Shown: one piece after another, positions 33,128-43,163 of the stretch
Position numbering within the stretch: the stretch's first letter is position 1
Layout of the letters: each line of letters begins with the position of its first letter
Assembly (NCBI GenBank): GCA_004026145.2
Contig: CP034983.1
Span: 10,184,658 to 10,248,657 of the forward strand
Direction of reading: 5' to 3'
From: Takifugu bimaculatus
Lineage: Eukaryota; Chordata; Actinopteri; Tetraodontiformes; Tetraodontidae
Length of the DNA stretch: 64,000 bases
Program-made: the position numbers and the translations under genes
Notes under the pieces: model-generated
Database searches by the model: none
What the model was told of the DNA's origin: nothing
What the model saw: only the letters and a program-made list of their open reading frames with translations

Positions 33128-34370
33128 GCCACACAAACACATCAATCAATCTTTATTTATATAGCGTCTTATACAATCAAAATTGTTTCAAGGCACTTTC
33201 CAGAATCCCAGGGCCTGACCTCAGACAAGCAACAGTGGCAAGGAAAAACTCCCCTTTAACAGGAAGAAACCTTGAGCAGGACCAGGCTCATGTAGGGGGA
33301 CCCTCCTGCTGATGGCCGGCTGGGTAAAGAGAGAGGAGAGGAGGGAGGACAGGTAGAGGATAGGATAGAGAGGAGAGGAGAGGTAGAGTGAAGGGGAGGT
33401 AGAGGAGAGGAGAAGGAGGAGGAGGGGAAAGAGGAGAGAAAAGAAGAGGAGAGGGAGAGGAAAAGGAGAAGGAGGGGGAGAGGAGAGGAGAGGAGAGGCA
33501 CAGAGCACAGAAACACACACAAAAAATATGATGCACAATCACTTCAACGGGGCCGGCGGTCATTATGCAGCTCCGATGGCAGTAATACCTGTAAATAAAT
33601 AGGGGGGGGGGGGGGGAGAAGCAGAAAAACTACACAAGAATCAGCATAACTAGTCTGCTTGATGAGGAGAGGAAAGGAGAGGAAAGGAGAGGAAACCATG
33701 ACCCAGTGGAGTGACAGAGGCCTGTCAGGTGATCATGTTTCCGGACCCCGGCAGCCTCGGCCTATAACAGCGTAACTAAGATGTGACCTAACGATTAGAC
33801 GACCCCCTAAGTATGATAATTTGTCTGTCTATGATAGTAACTGGAACTACTGAATTAGTAACAGTAAGCTTTTTCAAAGAGGTAGGTTTTGAGTCTGATC
33901 TTAAAAGTAGCGATCGAGTCAGCCTCCCGTACCTGGACAGGGAGCTGGTTCCATAGCAGGGGGGCCTGGTAGCTAAATGCTCGGCCCCCCATTCTACTCC
34001 TGGAAACTCTGGGAACCACAAGTAGTCCAGCATTCTGAGAGCGGAGCGGTCTATTGGGTTGATAGGGTATCACTAGCTCCTCCAGGTAGGATGGAGCTAG
34101 GCCTCTGAGGACCTTGTAGGTCAGAAGAAGGGTTTTAAAAATTATTCTAAATTTAACGGGCAGCCAATGAAGCGACGCCAGTACAGGAGTAATATGATCT
34201 CTTTTGTCAATACCTGTCAGAACTCTGGCTGCAGCATTTTGGATCAACTGGAGGCTTCTTAAAGAGTTGTTTGGACACCCTGATAATAAGGAGTTACAGT
34301 AGTCCAGCCTGGAAGTAACAAATGCATGGACTAACTTTTCAGCATCATGCTGCATCAGTAGCTTCCTTCA
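33128..34370 (-). mobile_element. 5'-truncated LINE with ORF2 C-terminus
   Basis: Minus-strand open frame 33855-34355 encodes the C-terminal region typical of fish L2/Jockey-group LINEs (RLDYCNSLLSGC, LQLIQNAAARVLTG, LHWLPV, LAPSYLEEL). The 3' region at 33128-33300 has the familiar 'caaggaaaaactccccttta' segment and a TCAATCAA end. It is inserted between 'acaaacacatca' and 'tcacgctttag' of the NLR leader intron, whose intact form is at about 17145-17170. Confidence 0.8.
33320..33500 (+). repeat. Polypurine tract, (GGAGA)-rich
   Basis: About 180 bp of almost pure A/G inside the LINE 3' region. Long polypurine/polypyrimidine mirror-like DNA can form triplex structures. Confidence 0.9.
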
Positions 34371-34387
34371 CGCTTTAGTTTTCTTAC

Positions 34388-34488
34388 ATTTTGTCTGAAC
34401 TTCTGAAGTCTATTAGTCCACCTTTGGACCGGTCACTCTTCAGGGACACACAGCTGGGCACTGTGGACTCTGCTCTGTCCTCGTCCAT
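34388..34488 (-). CDS. Extra copy of the NLR first coding exon
   Basis: Open MDEDRAESTVPSCVSLKSDR exon with GTAAGA donor and the same upstream block as gene 1. It lies 3.6 kb upstream of the gene 2 exon. It could be an alternative first exon for NLR gene 2 or a leftover of a third, mostly lost gene. Confidence 0.6.
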
Positions 34489-35092
34489 CCTGAGGAAACA
34501 TCAGAAATAGTGATGAGACTGTGATGAAGGTAAATAATCTGGAGAGGTTGTAGTTCAATAATCCCAATTCACTGCATTTTTATCAAACAGGAACATTTCT
34601 AATCCATTCTGGATAACAACTGAATCAATAAATCAATGATGTCTCTGTATAATTTTCATGTTTTCAGAGTTTAAGCTGCTTTTTTTAACTGTTCCCTGCA
34701 GTGAGAAAAGAACTGGCACCTTTTCCAGCCCCTCATCCTGTAGCACTGAATGTGCTCTAAAGTTCTTTCCAGAGCAAACGTCTCTGCACTTGCAGCAACA
34801 TGTTGTTGTCATGGATCTGTGAGGAGAACCGGATACAGGAAACGCCCCCACTTTGATCCCAAAACCCAACTGGTGGCCAACGGTGGTCCGGCAACGACGG
34901 GGACGCTGGTCCATCGGCCCGACAACACTGGTTTTCCACAGGCCAACATGGTGAAAGGACTGTGCCCCGTTTCATTTTAAAGAGCTGATGAATTTCATTT
35001 TTCACGATAGTAGAGGCTAATACCTACAAAATGATGTTTTGTATGGTTGTGAAATGTTCTAAGGCAGAGCTATGTGGTTCAGAAAACCTTAC

Positions 35093-35226
35093 TTTAAAGG
35101 TGAGCCTTGAGGTCCAATACCGAAGGTGAAAGGTTCCCCTTTGGACCTGTCACTCTTCTTGGACACACAGCTGGACACTGTGGACTCTGCTCTCTCTTCC
35201 TCTTCCATCACACATTCGCTCATTTT
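35093..35226 (-). CDS. Divergent NLR-type leader exon
   Basis: Encodes MSECVMEEEERAESTVSSC, then VSKKSDRSKGEPFTFGIGPQ, and ends at a good donor (AAA|GTAAGG) in phase 2. This is the phase needed to join the exons at 30384 or 16798. It resembles the MDEDRAES leader but is distinct. A partial copy of its 3' end is at about 33060-33118. Confidence 0.65.
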
Positions 35227-35837
35227 TAAATGTGAGTCTAAATGGTTAAGCAGGAACAGTCTGATGACACAGAAAATAAGATTAAAGAACATGATTTTCA
35301 GTATGAAGACAAGCAGAGGTCTGTCCAGTGACGTATTGTCGGCTCATTCACATCAAAATCTATTATATGATGTCACCCTGTACATCATACAGGCCACATA
35401 TATATTGGAAAAAAGTTTTGGGACATCTTAAAAGTTTACACCATGTTAAATATAAAATAGTTGTGGAAAAAATGTTTCTCCTGGGTGTTTCAAAAGGTGC
35501 GGTGGCATTAGACGGACGCACACAAATACAAATTAAATAATTTTTTATCTTAAAATGTTCTTCCTCAACCTCTAAAATGTCGGCTCAGGGTTAGCGGAAA
35601 ACGCAGTTAGAGGAAACACGGTACAAAGTTTGATAATGCGTCACAACATCCCCGTCGACCAGCCGCAATGTGCGTCCGAAATACGCGCACGCTCATTGCG
35701 CACACGCAGCTTATTAAGACGCATCTCGCAGCGGAACATTGATTCGAGACGACAGCAGTGAAAGAACCAAATGCTACCTGAATATTAGAGGTTTTCCATC
35801 AGGGCTCGGTCACTCAAGATGGAGCCCGAAGTTGAGA

Positions 35838-35854
35838 ACTTTCACTTTCGCTTC
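35838..35854 (-). promoter_or_regulatory. ISRE/IRF-like element upstream of the NLR leader
   Basis: The minus strand reads GAAGCGAAAGTGAAAGT, that is GAAA repeats with 2-bp spacing as in IRF-binding elements. A CACGTG E-box is close by at 35871-35876. It lies about 610 bp upstream of the ATG at 35226. The role is inferred from sequence only. Confidence 0.45.
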
Positions 35855-36379
35855 TTCTTCCTCTACACGTCACGTGTTTGTGGTTGGATCGCGTCATATC
35901 CAGCACAAGCGCCTCTCTTCAGAACAATTTGGTCCACGTTTTAACTGAAATACTGGGAAACAACTGGAGTTCCTCTGACAGATGTTCGTTTTTGGGTGCG
36001 GAATCAAACTGTGTCAACTTTTTGATCTATAGGATCCCCTCTGGTTCAAAGTGTCCCTATAGGATATTGACAGTACTGACCTTTTGGGGGCTGCACAAAC
36101 CTCTTAATTGTGGCAAATTTAAAAGAAAACAGTTTTTAAAAATCAGCTGAAAAATGAAGACACAAAACTATGACAGCATAAAGAACCGATCAGGATTTCT
36201 CTCTTTAAATGAATATGAAGCTTTTCTTTTATTTCACATCAGTTTCTCTGTGAATTTTAATATCTCAAACTACAATTTTCATTAAAATTTTTGCAGAGGG
36301 TGAAGGATTAATTAGGTAATGAAATGTGAGACGAGGATGTGGATTATAAATGAACAAATAGTTACCTTAATTCCATCTG

Positions 36380-38387
36380 TTATGGTTGATCTTCGGCTCT
36401 TGTCTGATTTAAATGACAGCATTTTGACAACTTTATTTTTTTATATTTGCAGTAGCAAATTACTGCAACTGCAGCAACTGTGACTCCAACTTTAACTCCA
36501 ATTCCAACCTGGCCCGTTTGCTTTTCAGCTGAAATTCAAAGAAATTCAGGTCAACACTCAAACCTTAATAATGATTCTTCATTAAATCAGCTGACTGATG
36601 ACATGAAGATGCTTTTTTATAAACTTTTGTGGTGGTTTTGTGTTCATTATTTTCCTTTTGCTGCTTTACATCGACTTCATGAGGTCACTTTTAATCTGTC
36701 AAATTTGGGCTGGTTGAACTTTGACCCACCGACTGTCTCACCTGGACTCTCGCTGATGGTCAACGCCGTGATGGTGACGTATGTTTCCTCGCCGTTACTG
36801 AGGTCACATGTGTACGTTCCCTCCGGGGGTGAAGACACATGTTGCAACGTGAGGTCACCTGACTGGGACACATTCTTCACGTGATGCTTCCAGTTGTCTG
36901 ACACCAGATCATCGGCACCGACTGTGCGATTCAGGATGATCTCTGTCTGGTTGAACCTCCAGGTGAGATCTGCCACTGTCGTGTTTAATTGGGGGCAGAA
37001 TATTGTTGTTTCATGGGCCGACACAGTGACGGGACCTCCGATGAAGACAGATAAAAGAGGAAAATAAGTTTATAGCGACGCCTCATGAAGGATCTTTCAG
37101 TAAACAGCAGAAACACCTACGTGCTTTAAACAAAGTGGTTTTCCTTTTGTTTCTGCCGGCGCTGACGGTGCAGCTGTAGCTCAGAGCAGTCGAGTTCTTG
37201 ACAATCGTAGAGCTGATCTTGTAGAGCCCATCTTCCATCGGCTGGGCCTCAGGTGGATCCCTCATGAGGGAGGGTTCGTGGACCAGCTGAGCTCAGGTTG
37301 TGGGTAGATCCTCTCTGAGCTGCAGGTGATTGTGTCTTTTACCTGCTTGATGTTGACGTTACGGATCAGAGCTGCAAAGACAAAGAAGAAGGATCATCTT
37401 CTGTGTGAGTTGGACCAAAAGAACACAATCACATACTCTTCAGAAATACTGCTGGATCACTTCCTGGGTGGTGGAGACTGACCTTCCACCTTCAGCTCTA
37501 TGAACTTCTCTGAGTTGTCAATGTCAGTGCTGCTGTAACACATGTATTGACCTTGGTCCTCGACCTTCACCCACATCAGCAGCAGCGAGGCGTTCCCTCC
37601 GGAGATCTGGTCCTGGAAGAGTGAAGTCCGGTTTTGGAAAGATGGTATCTGTGATCCCAGCTGGTCTTTGTTGTCATAGTATGAATGGATGATATTTTTG
37701 TTATGCATTTGCATCCAGTGGATGAGAGTATCTCCTCCAGGGAGGAAAGTGCACGGAAGAATGCATCTTTGTCCCACAACACAGACTGTTGATTCTGTGA
37801 AGCAACAGAGGAAGAAGCACCATCAACCTTCAGATTAACATTTGACTCGGTCGTGTGAAGGTGTGGAATTTGGAATGTGAGCAGAACGCAGGCAGGTTCC
37901 ACAAGATTCCAGAGTTGAGCTGTTCAGGTTTCTGTTTCATTTGCTGCTACATTTTAGTCCTTTTTAGCCTAAAAGTGTATTTCTTTTAAAACTTGATTCA
38001 GCTCAGGTGAATATTGTGAGGATCTGGGTGTGAAGGCGCCTGCAGTGCTGTGTGTGAGCTTCAGGAGCTTCAACGCCTGCTGACATTACTGATGTTCCAC
38101 CGCTGATCTGGAGCTTATTTACTCATTTCAGCAAAAGTTAGATCCCACTGAATGAGCCCACTTTATTTTCTAAAAGGTTTAACGTTGACACTGATCAAAG
38201 AAACTGGAGCAAATCTTCATAATTATGAGAGATTCTATCTTTAGATTTCAACAAGGAGCTAAAAATGAATTTCATCTTTCTTCAAACACTGATTCAACAA
38301 GGGTCACTCACCTCCCCCCCTCAAAGTCCACAGGGAAATTAGGCCCACCAGCAACAGAGGACGCTGATACGTTGACATGATTTCCAT
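36380..38387 (-). pseudogene. HHLA2-like B7-family gene A, decayed
   Basis: Near-copy of gene B (43164-45418). Exons: signal peptide 38312-38387 (MSTYQRPLLLVGLISLW), V domain 37483-37794 (CILPCTF, LIHWMQM, NRTSLFQDQISGGNASLL), C domain 37121-37371, second V domain 36742-37035 (GTYTCDLSNGEETYVTI), TM exon up to 36528. The C exon lacks 4 bp of a 'gagg' repeat found in gene B, which puts TGA in frame at 37262-37264. The tail has CCA-TAA where gene B has CCA-CAA. A secreted single-V product is formally possible, but decay is more likely. HHLA2 in human has the same V-C-V layout and binds TMIGD2 and KIR3DL3; a receptor here is not known. Confidence 0.8.
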
Positions 38388-39535
38388 TAAAATCCAGTAC
38401 GGGAATGTTTCACTGGCAGCAGAGTCCAACTGGTCTGATCAGTGTGTGTGTGTGTGTGGGTGTGTGTGTGTGTGTGGGGGGGGGGGGGTGATAACAGTGT
38501 AACTCAGACGTGTAACAACTTGTCGTTCAGAATTTGTCCCTGTTGTGCAGCAACCCGTAAACAGTGGTTCTGGAAGTTAGACACCAGAAAACAACCCTGA
38601 CAGTTGAGTCAAGTTTTCCTTTGAATGTATGTAAAAAACATGTTTTTCTAATACTACAAAGGAAGCTTTGATTAAGCATTGATGAGGATTTTTTAATTTT
38701 TGGTTATTGTTCATAAAATTACCATGATAGCATTTGCAGTAAACAAAAATATAAAAGAGAAAGAAACAAGATTTGTCTCATTTCAGAGGTAAAGAGGTGA
38801 CAGAGACGATGATTAGTCCTTTTAATAGCAAAATAATGATTAAACAGTGCTAATACAGCAAACGTTCAGTTTCTGAAAACTTGCTAAACGTTTCCCACAG
38901 AAACGTCTCCGATTCCCACTTGGCAACTGTAATAAAACAGCACCTTTATTTCTTCAACAGAGGGGAAAAAAGACCAAAACCATCAAAGCCATCTGTGTCT
39001 GTTTTTTCATGTTAGTTTGGTGGTTGGTCCTCAGGCTTTCTGGGTGGTTTTTATCATGTTCAGGTTAATTCTGAGGTGTTCTGGACTCCTGAGGGTCTGT
39101 TGGTGCTGCTCACAGCCAGCGGGCCGCTTCCTTCCGTCGAGTCTGTTGGAGTCAAAGTTGAAAGAGTTCATATTCACGTTAATCTTGGGACCTTAGCTGT
39201 TTTATTCACTGCCATTTAGCGAATTACTATCTGATTTTGAATGTCTGTCTCCCAGAATTGATCAATTCTGGCTTCGTGCAGAACTGTAGATTCTTTATTT
39301 CACTGACCTTTGACCAAATGAAGCTCTGCTGCCCCGTAGTTTGAGCTGCAGAGGCGGGTGGCCCATAGGGGGCGCTGGGGCACCGCCCTCCTGAAGCGGT
39401 GGGGGAAAATTATATATATAATTTTCTTTTTACAAAATGTTATTATCATCAATGTCATTTAAGTGTATTTAAACTGTATACACATCATTTCCACCAACTG
39501 ACTCTCATTCAACAGTGAATTTCCACTGACAGGAC
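38388..39535. other. Upstream flank of gene A, no gene seen
   Basis: Holds a (TG)n/(G)n microsatellite at about 38443-38490 and a long stretch conserved with 45419-46445. A palindromic 'aattatatatataatt' sits near 39408. No exon is recognised. Confidence 0.6.
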
Positions 39536-39539
39536 AAGG

Positions 39540-41110
39540 ATAAGGATAATAAGGATAAAAGACTTTATTGATCCCACATCGGGGAAATTGCACATTACAG
39601 CGGCAGCCCATGGTGTACAATACAGAAAGTACTAAAAGAAAAAAATAAAAGACTCTTCTGTTATGTACATTGCTATGTACATTGTAGAGTATATACAGAA
39701 ATTAAAAATTATGTACAGGAGTGTTGGACAGTGTGAAGAAAATTTAAGGTGCAAATAAGACATTCCAGAGGTAGTTATGGTTAGTTAGTGCAAATATGCC
39801 AAATATGGTTATTGGTGCTGCAATTAAGTGTTGTGCATGTTGAACAATCTGACGGCAGTTGGGATGAATGACCTGCGGTAACGCTCCCTTTTACACCGTG
39901 GGTGTAACAGTCTGCTGCTGAAGGAGCTGCTTAAGGCCCCCACAGTCTCGTGTGGGAGGGGGTGTCCATAATTGATGTCAGCTTGGCTAACATCCTCCTC
40001 TCACCCACCTCGTCAATGGAGTCCAGAGAGCAGTCCAGGACTGAGCCAGCCCGTCTGACCAGTTTGTTGAGTCTCTTCCTTTCCCTCTCTGAGCTTCCAC
40101 AGCTCCAGCAGACCACAGCGTAGAAGATCACTGATGCCACCACAGTCATAAAAAGTCCTAAGCAGTGACCTGCACACTCCAAAGGACCTCAGTCTGCTCA
40201 GCAGATGGAGACGACTTTGGCCCTTCTTGTACAGGGGGTCTGTGTTATGAGTCCAGTCCAGTTTATTGTTGAGATGAACACCCAGGTATTTGTACTCCTC
40301 TACGATCTCTATGTCCAAACCCTGGATGTTCACGGGTGCAGTGTGAGACGCCTTCCTACCGAAGTCGATCACCACCTCCTTTGTCTTGCTGGTGTGGATG
40401 CGTAGATGGTTCAGTTCACACCAGGTGACAAAGTTGGTGATGACCTCCCGGTACTCAAATTCGTTCCCCTCAGACACACGTCCAACGATGGTTGTATCGT
40501 CGGAGAACTTCTGGAGGTGGCAGCTGTCCGAGTTGTGGCTGAAATCCGATGTGCAGAGAGTGAAGAGGAAGGGAGAGAGAACTGTACCCTGCGGGGCCCC
40601 CGTGCTGCAGACTACCACATCGGACTCACAGTCACGGAGCCTCACGTACTGTAGTCTGTTGGTGAGGTAGTCGGTGGTCCAGGCAGCCAGGTGACAGTCG
40701 ACTCCGGCTCCCTCCATCTTCCCTCTCAGCAATGATGGCTGGATTGTGTTGAAGGCACTGGAGAAGTCAAAGAACATGACTCTCACAGTGCTCCCGGTGC
40801 TCTCGAGGTGTGAGAGTGACCGGTGCAGCAGGTAGATGACAGCGTCATCCACACCAATGCCCGGTCGATATTCAAACTGTAGAGAGTCCATCTTACCGTC
40901 CACCAGCTGTCGGAGGTGGGTGAGAACGATCCTCTCCATGGTCTTCATCAGGTGAGAGGTTAAAGCCACTGGCCTGAAGTGGTTGGGCTCCCTGGCGTGC
41001 GCACTCTTAGGAACCGGAACCACACGTGTTTTCCACAGTAGTGGAACTCTCTCCAGACTGAGGCTCAGGTTGAAGATGTGCAGGACTATTGCAGGACAAA
41101 CTGGTATCAT
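39540..41110 (-). mobile_element. LINE (Rex1/L2-type) with reverse transcriptase, frameshifted
   Basis: Minus-strand frame 40013-41110 encodes RT motifs: MERIVLTHLRQLVD, VMFFDFSSAFNTI, GAPQGTVLSPFLFTL, and a catalytic box reading FSDDTTIVG. A frameshift near 40140-40180 moves the C-terminus (SVIFYAVVCWSCGSSER) to another frame. The 3' end near 39545 has 'ttgatcccacatcggggaaa' in antisense, typical of fish LINE tails. 5'-truncated and inactive. Confidence 0.85.
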
Positions 41111-41116
41111 TTAGTC

Positions 41117-41930
41117 CAGGGGTCCCCAGACTCTATCCTGTGAGGGCCACATAACTTTCCCCTTCTCTGATCAGGGGCCAGTGTCAGTTTGGAACAGAAA
41201 CAGTCTGAGGATTGCAGGAGAGCCTAAACGTAAAAATGTATTGTTTTCAAGAAAGCACAATCAAATAACCCTTTCTGGATTCTTCACAGAACAAAAGTCA
41301 GGAAATAAATAATAACACTATTAATGAAATAAATAACAACCAAATAACCCTCTCTGGGTTCATCACAAAAAAAATAATTCAAATTCTTTCATCTTCTGCT
41401 GCAGCTGGGCGTTTACATTACCCCCGATTTCTTCAATGTGTCTGGTGATTGTACTCGCTGATACACTCACGGCATTAAAGACATCTTTCTTCTCGGGACA
41501 TACCACCTCCGCCACAGCGTTTATGCATTTCTTGACAAACTCTCCATCAGTGAAAGGTTTACGGCTGCTTGCTATCAGTGGAGCAGCCTGAAAGCTGCCC
41601 CAACAGATGCCTGGTTCAGCTGAGCTTGGCGTCCAAATGTATTCTGCTGAGCTAACGGTCCACTTGTTCGCTTTGAGAGTTTGTCTGTTAGCATTTGGCC
41701 TTGCAAGCTATCGTACTTGTCTTTGTGACGGGGTTCATAGTGTCACCGCAGATTGTGTTGTTTGAATACCGCCACCTCCTCTTGACAGATGAGTCAGGCA
41801 GCCTTTTCTTTGCATTGAACAAAGAAATAATGGTTTGTCCACTGCAGGTTAAATGTCCTGCGTTCTGAATCCATTTTTCTCTGAACTAATCTTTTCGCCA
41901 TTATTCCGTTCTCTCTTTGAGAGGGGCGGA
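41117..41930 (-). mobile_element. hAT transposon remnant with BED-type transposase start
   Basis: It begins with the terminus CAGGGGTCCCCAGAC. Minus-strand sequence near 41900-41600 reads as an N-terminal transposase of the SCAND3/ZBED5 style (MDSERRTFNLQWTNHYFF, YEPRHKDKYDSL). Broken by stops, and the right terminus is not clear. Confidence 0.65.
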
Positions 41931-42539
41931 TTAAGTATTTTTTTGTTTGTTCTGTACTTCATATGTAGCATATGAACTTTACACACTACTATAATAGGAC
42001 TTTAATATCTTCATGGAAGAATTGAATTTTTATACGGCTGCTTTTAACTTGTTGACACTTCTTCACTTTAGAGACATTTCCAGTAACCACATAATAAGAT
42101 GAAGGGCCTGATTTACTTTATTTTTTTTATTCATTATATACATCATTACTGTTTAAATATATTTTTCTATTATCTAAGGTATTTTCTCCTTTATGATTAT
42201 TTTGATCTCTAGGTGCATCATTGTCTGTATTTTCTACATATTGAATATTTTAATTGAGAGAAAAATAACGATTTCAGCACCAGCGTTCACAGAACGTAAC
42301 TGAACATTTGTAAAATATGACAGCAAATACACAAACAATATTGGTCATTGAAACACATCAAAAGGATCCTTTTCCCACAAACTCTCATGTTTTTACAGTG
42401 TTAATCCTGAATGTGATCTGAAGTTACAGACCTTCTTTAGCTCACGTAACTGATCAGCCTTTATCATCAGCAGCTTCCCCAATAAACCAGCTGCTTATAA
42501 AGAGACTAAAACTGACCCGTCCACTCTTTCATTCCTCAG

Positions 42540-42660
42540 TAGAACTTCTGGAGACCTCCCTCAGGTGTCCAAGTCACTGAACATCAAGTATCAGGATCTG
42601 GCTTCCCTGTACGACATGATGGGAAGCCTCAAACCTTCTGAAGCTGGACCTGTGTGCTGA
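42540..42660 (+). other. Possible orphan terminal exon
   Basis: After a pyrimidine-rich tract and CAG, a 121-bp open stretch encodes SGDLPQVSKSLNIKYQDLAS, then LYDMMGSLKPSEAGPVC and TGA. It looks coding (no low complexity, in-frame stop at the end), but no upstream exon is visible on this strand and I do not recognise the protein. Confidence 0.3.
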
Positions 42661-43163
42661 TTCTCCAGGTCCTTTTGATGGTTGAGGTCAGTTTTCATGG
42701 ACTGTGATTGTCTGATGGCGCCGTTTTAAGCCTTTAAACATCATTTTTCAGTGGAGAAGCAACAGTCGTCTCCTGGTGTCCCTTTGACCTGAAGCCTCCA
42801 GACATCGTGTTGGTGTCGGATCGTGTTGCTGAGTTGAGCATCTGCTCTCTTTCATCAGAGCTGCTCCTGTCTCTTGTTTCTAATTCATCAGGTTTTCCAT
42901 TTTCTCTGCAGGCAAATTTAAAAGAAAATAGTTTTTAAAAATCAGATGAAAAATGAAGACGCAAAACTATGACAGCGTAAAGAACCGATCAGGGTTTCTC
43001 TCTTAAATGAATATGAAGCTTTTCTTTTATTTCACATCAGTTTCTCTTTGAATTTTAAAATCTTAAACTGCAACTTTTATTAAAATGTCTGCAGAGGGTG
43101 AAGGATTAATTAGGTAATGAAATGTGAGACGAGGAAGTGGATTATAAATGAACAAATAGTTAC

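Noticed and set aside
33221..33563. Ser/Leu/Pro-rich minus-strand frames
   Set aside because: Translation of the polypurine tract; low complexity inside a LINE.
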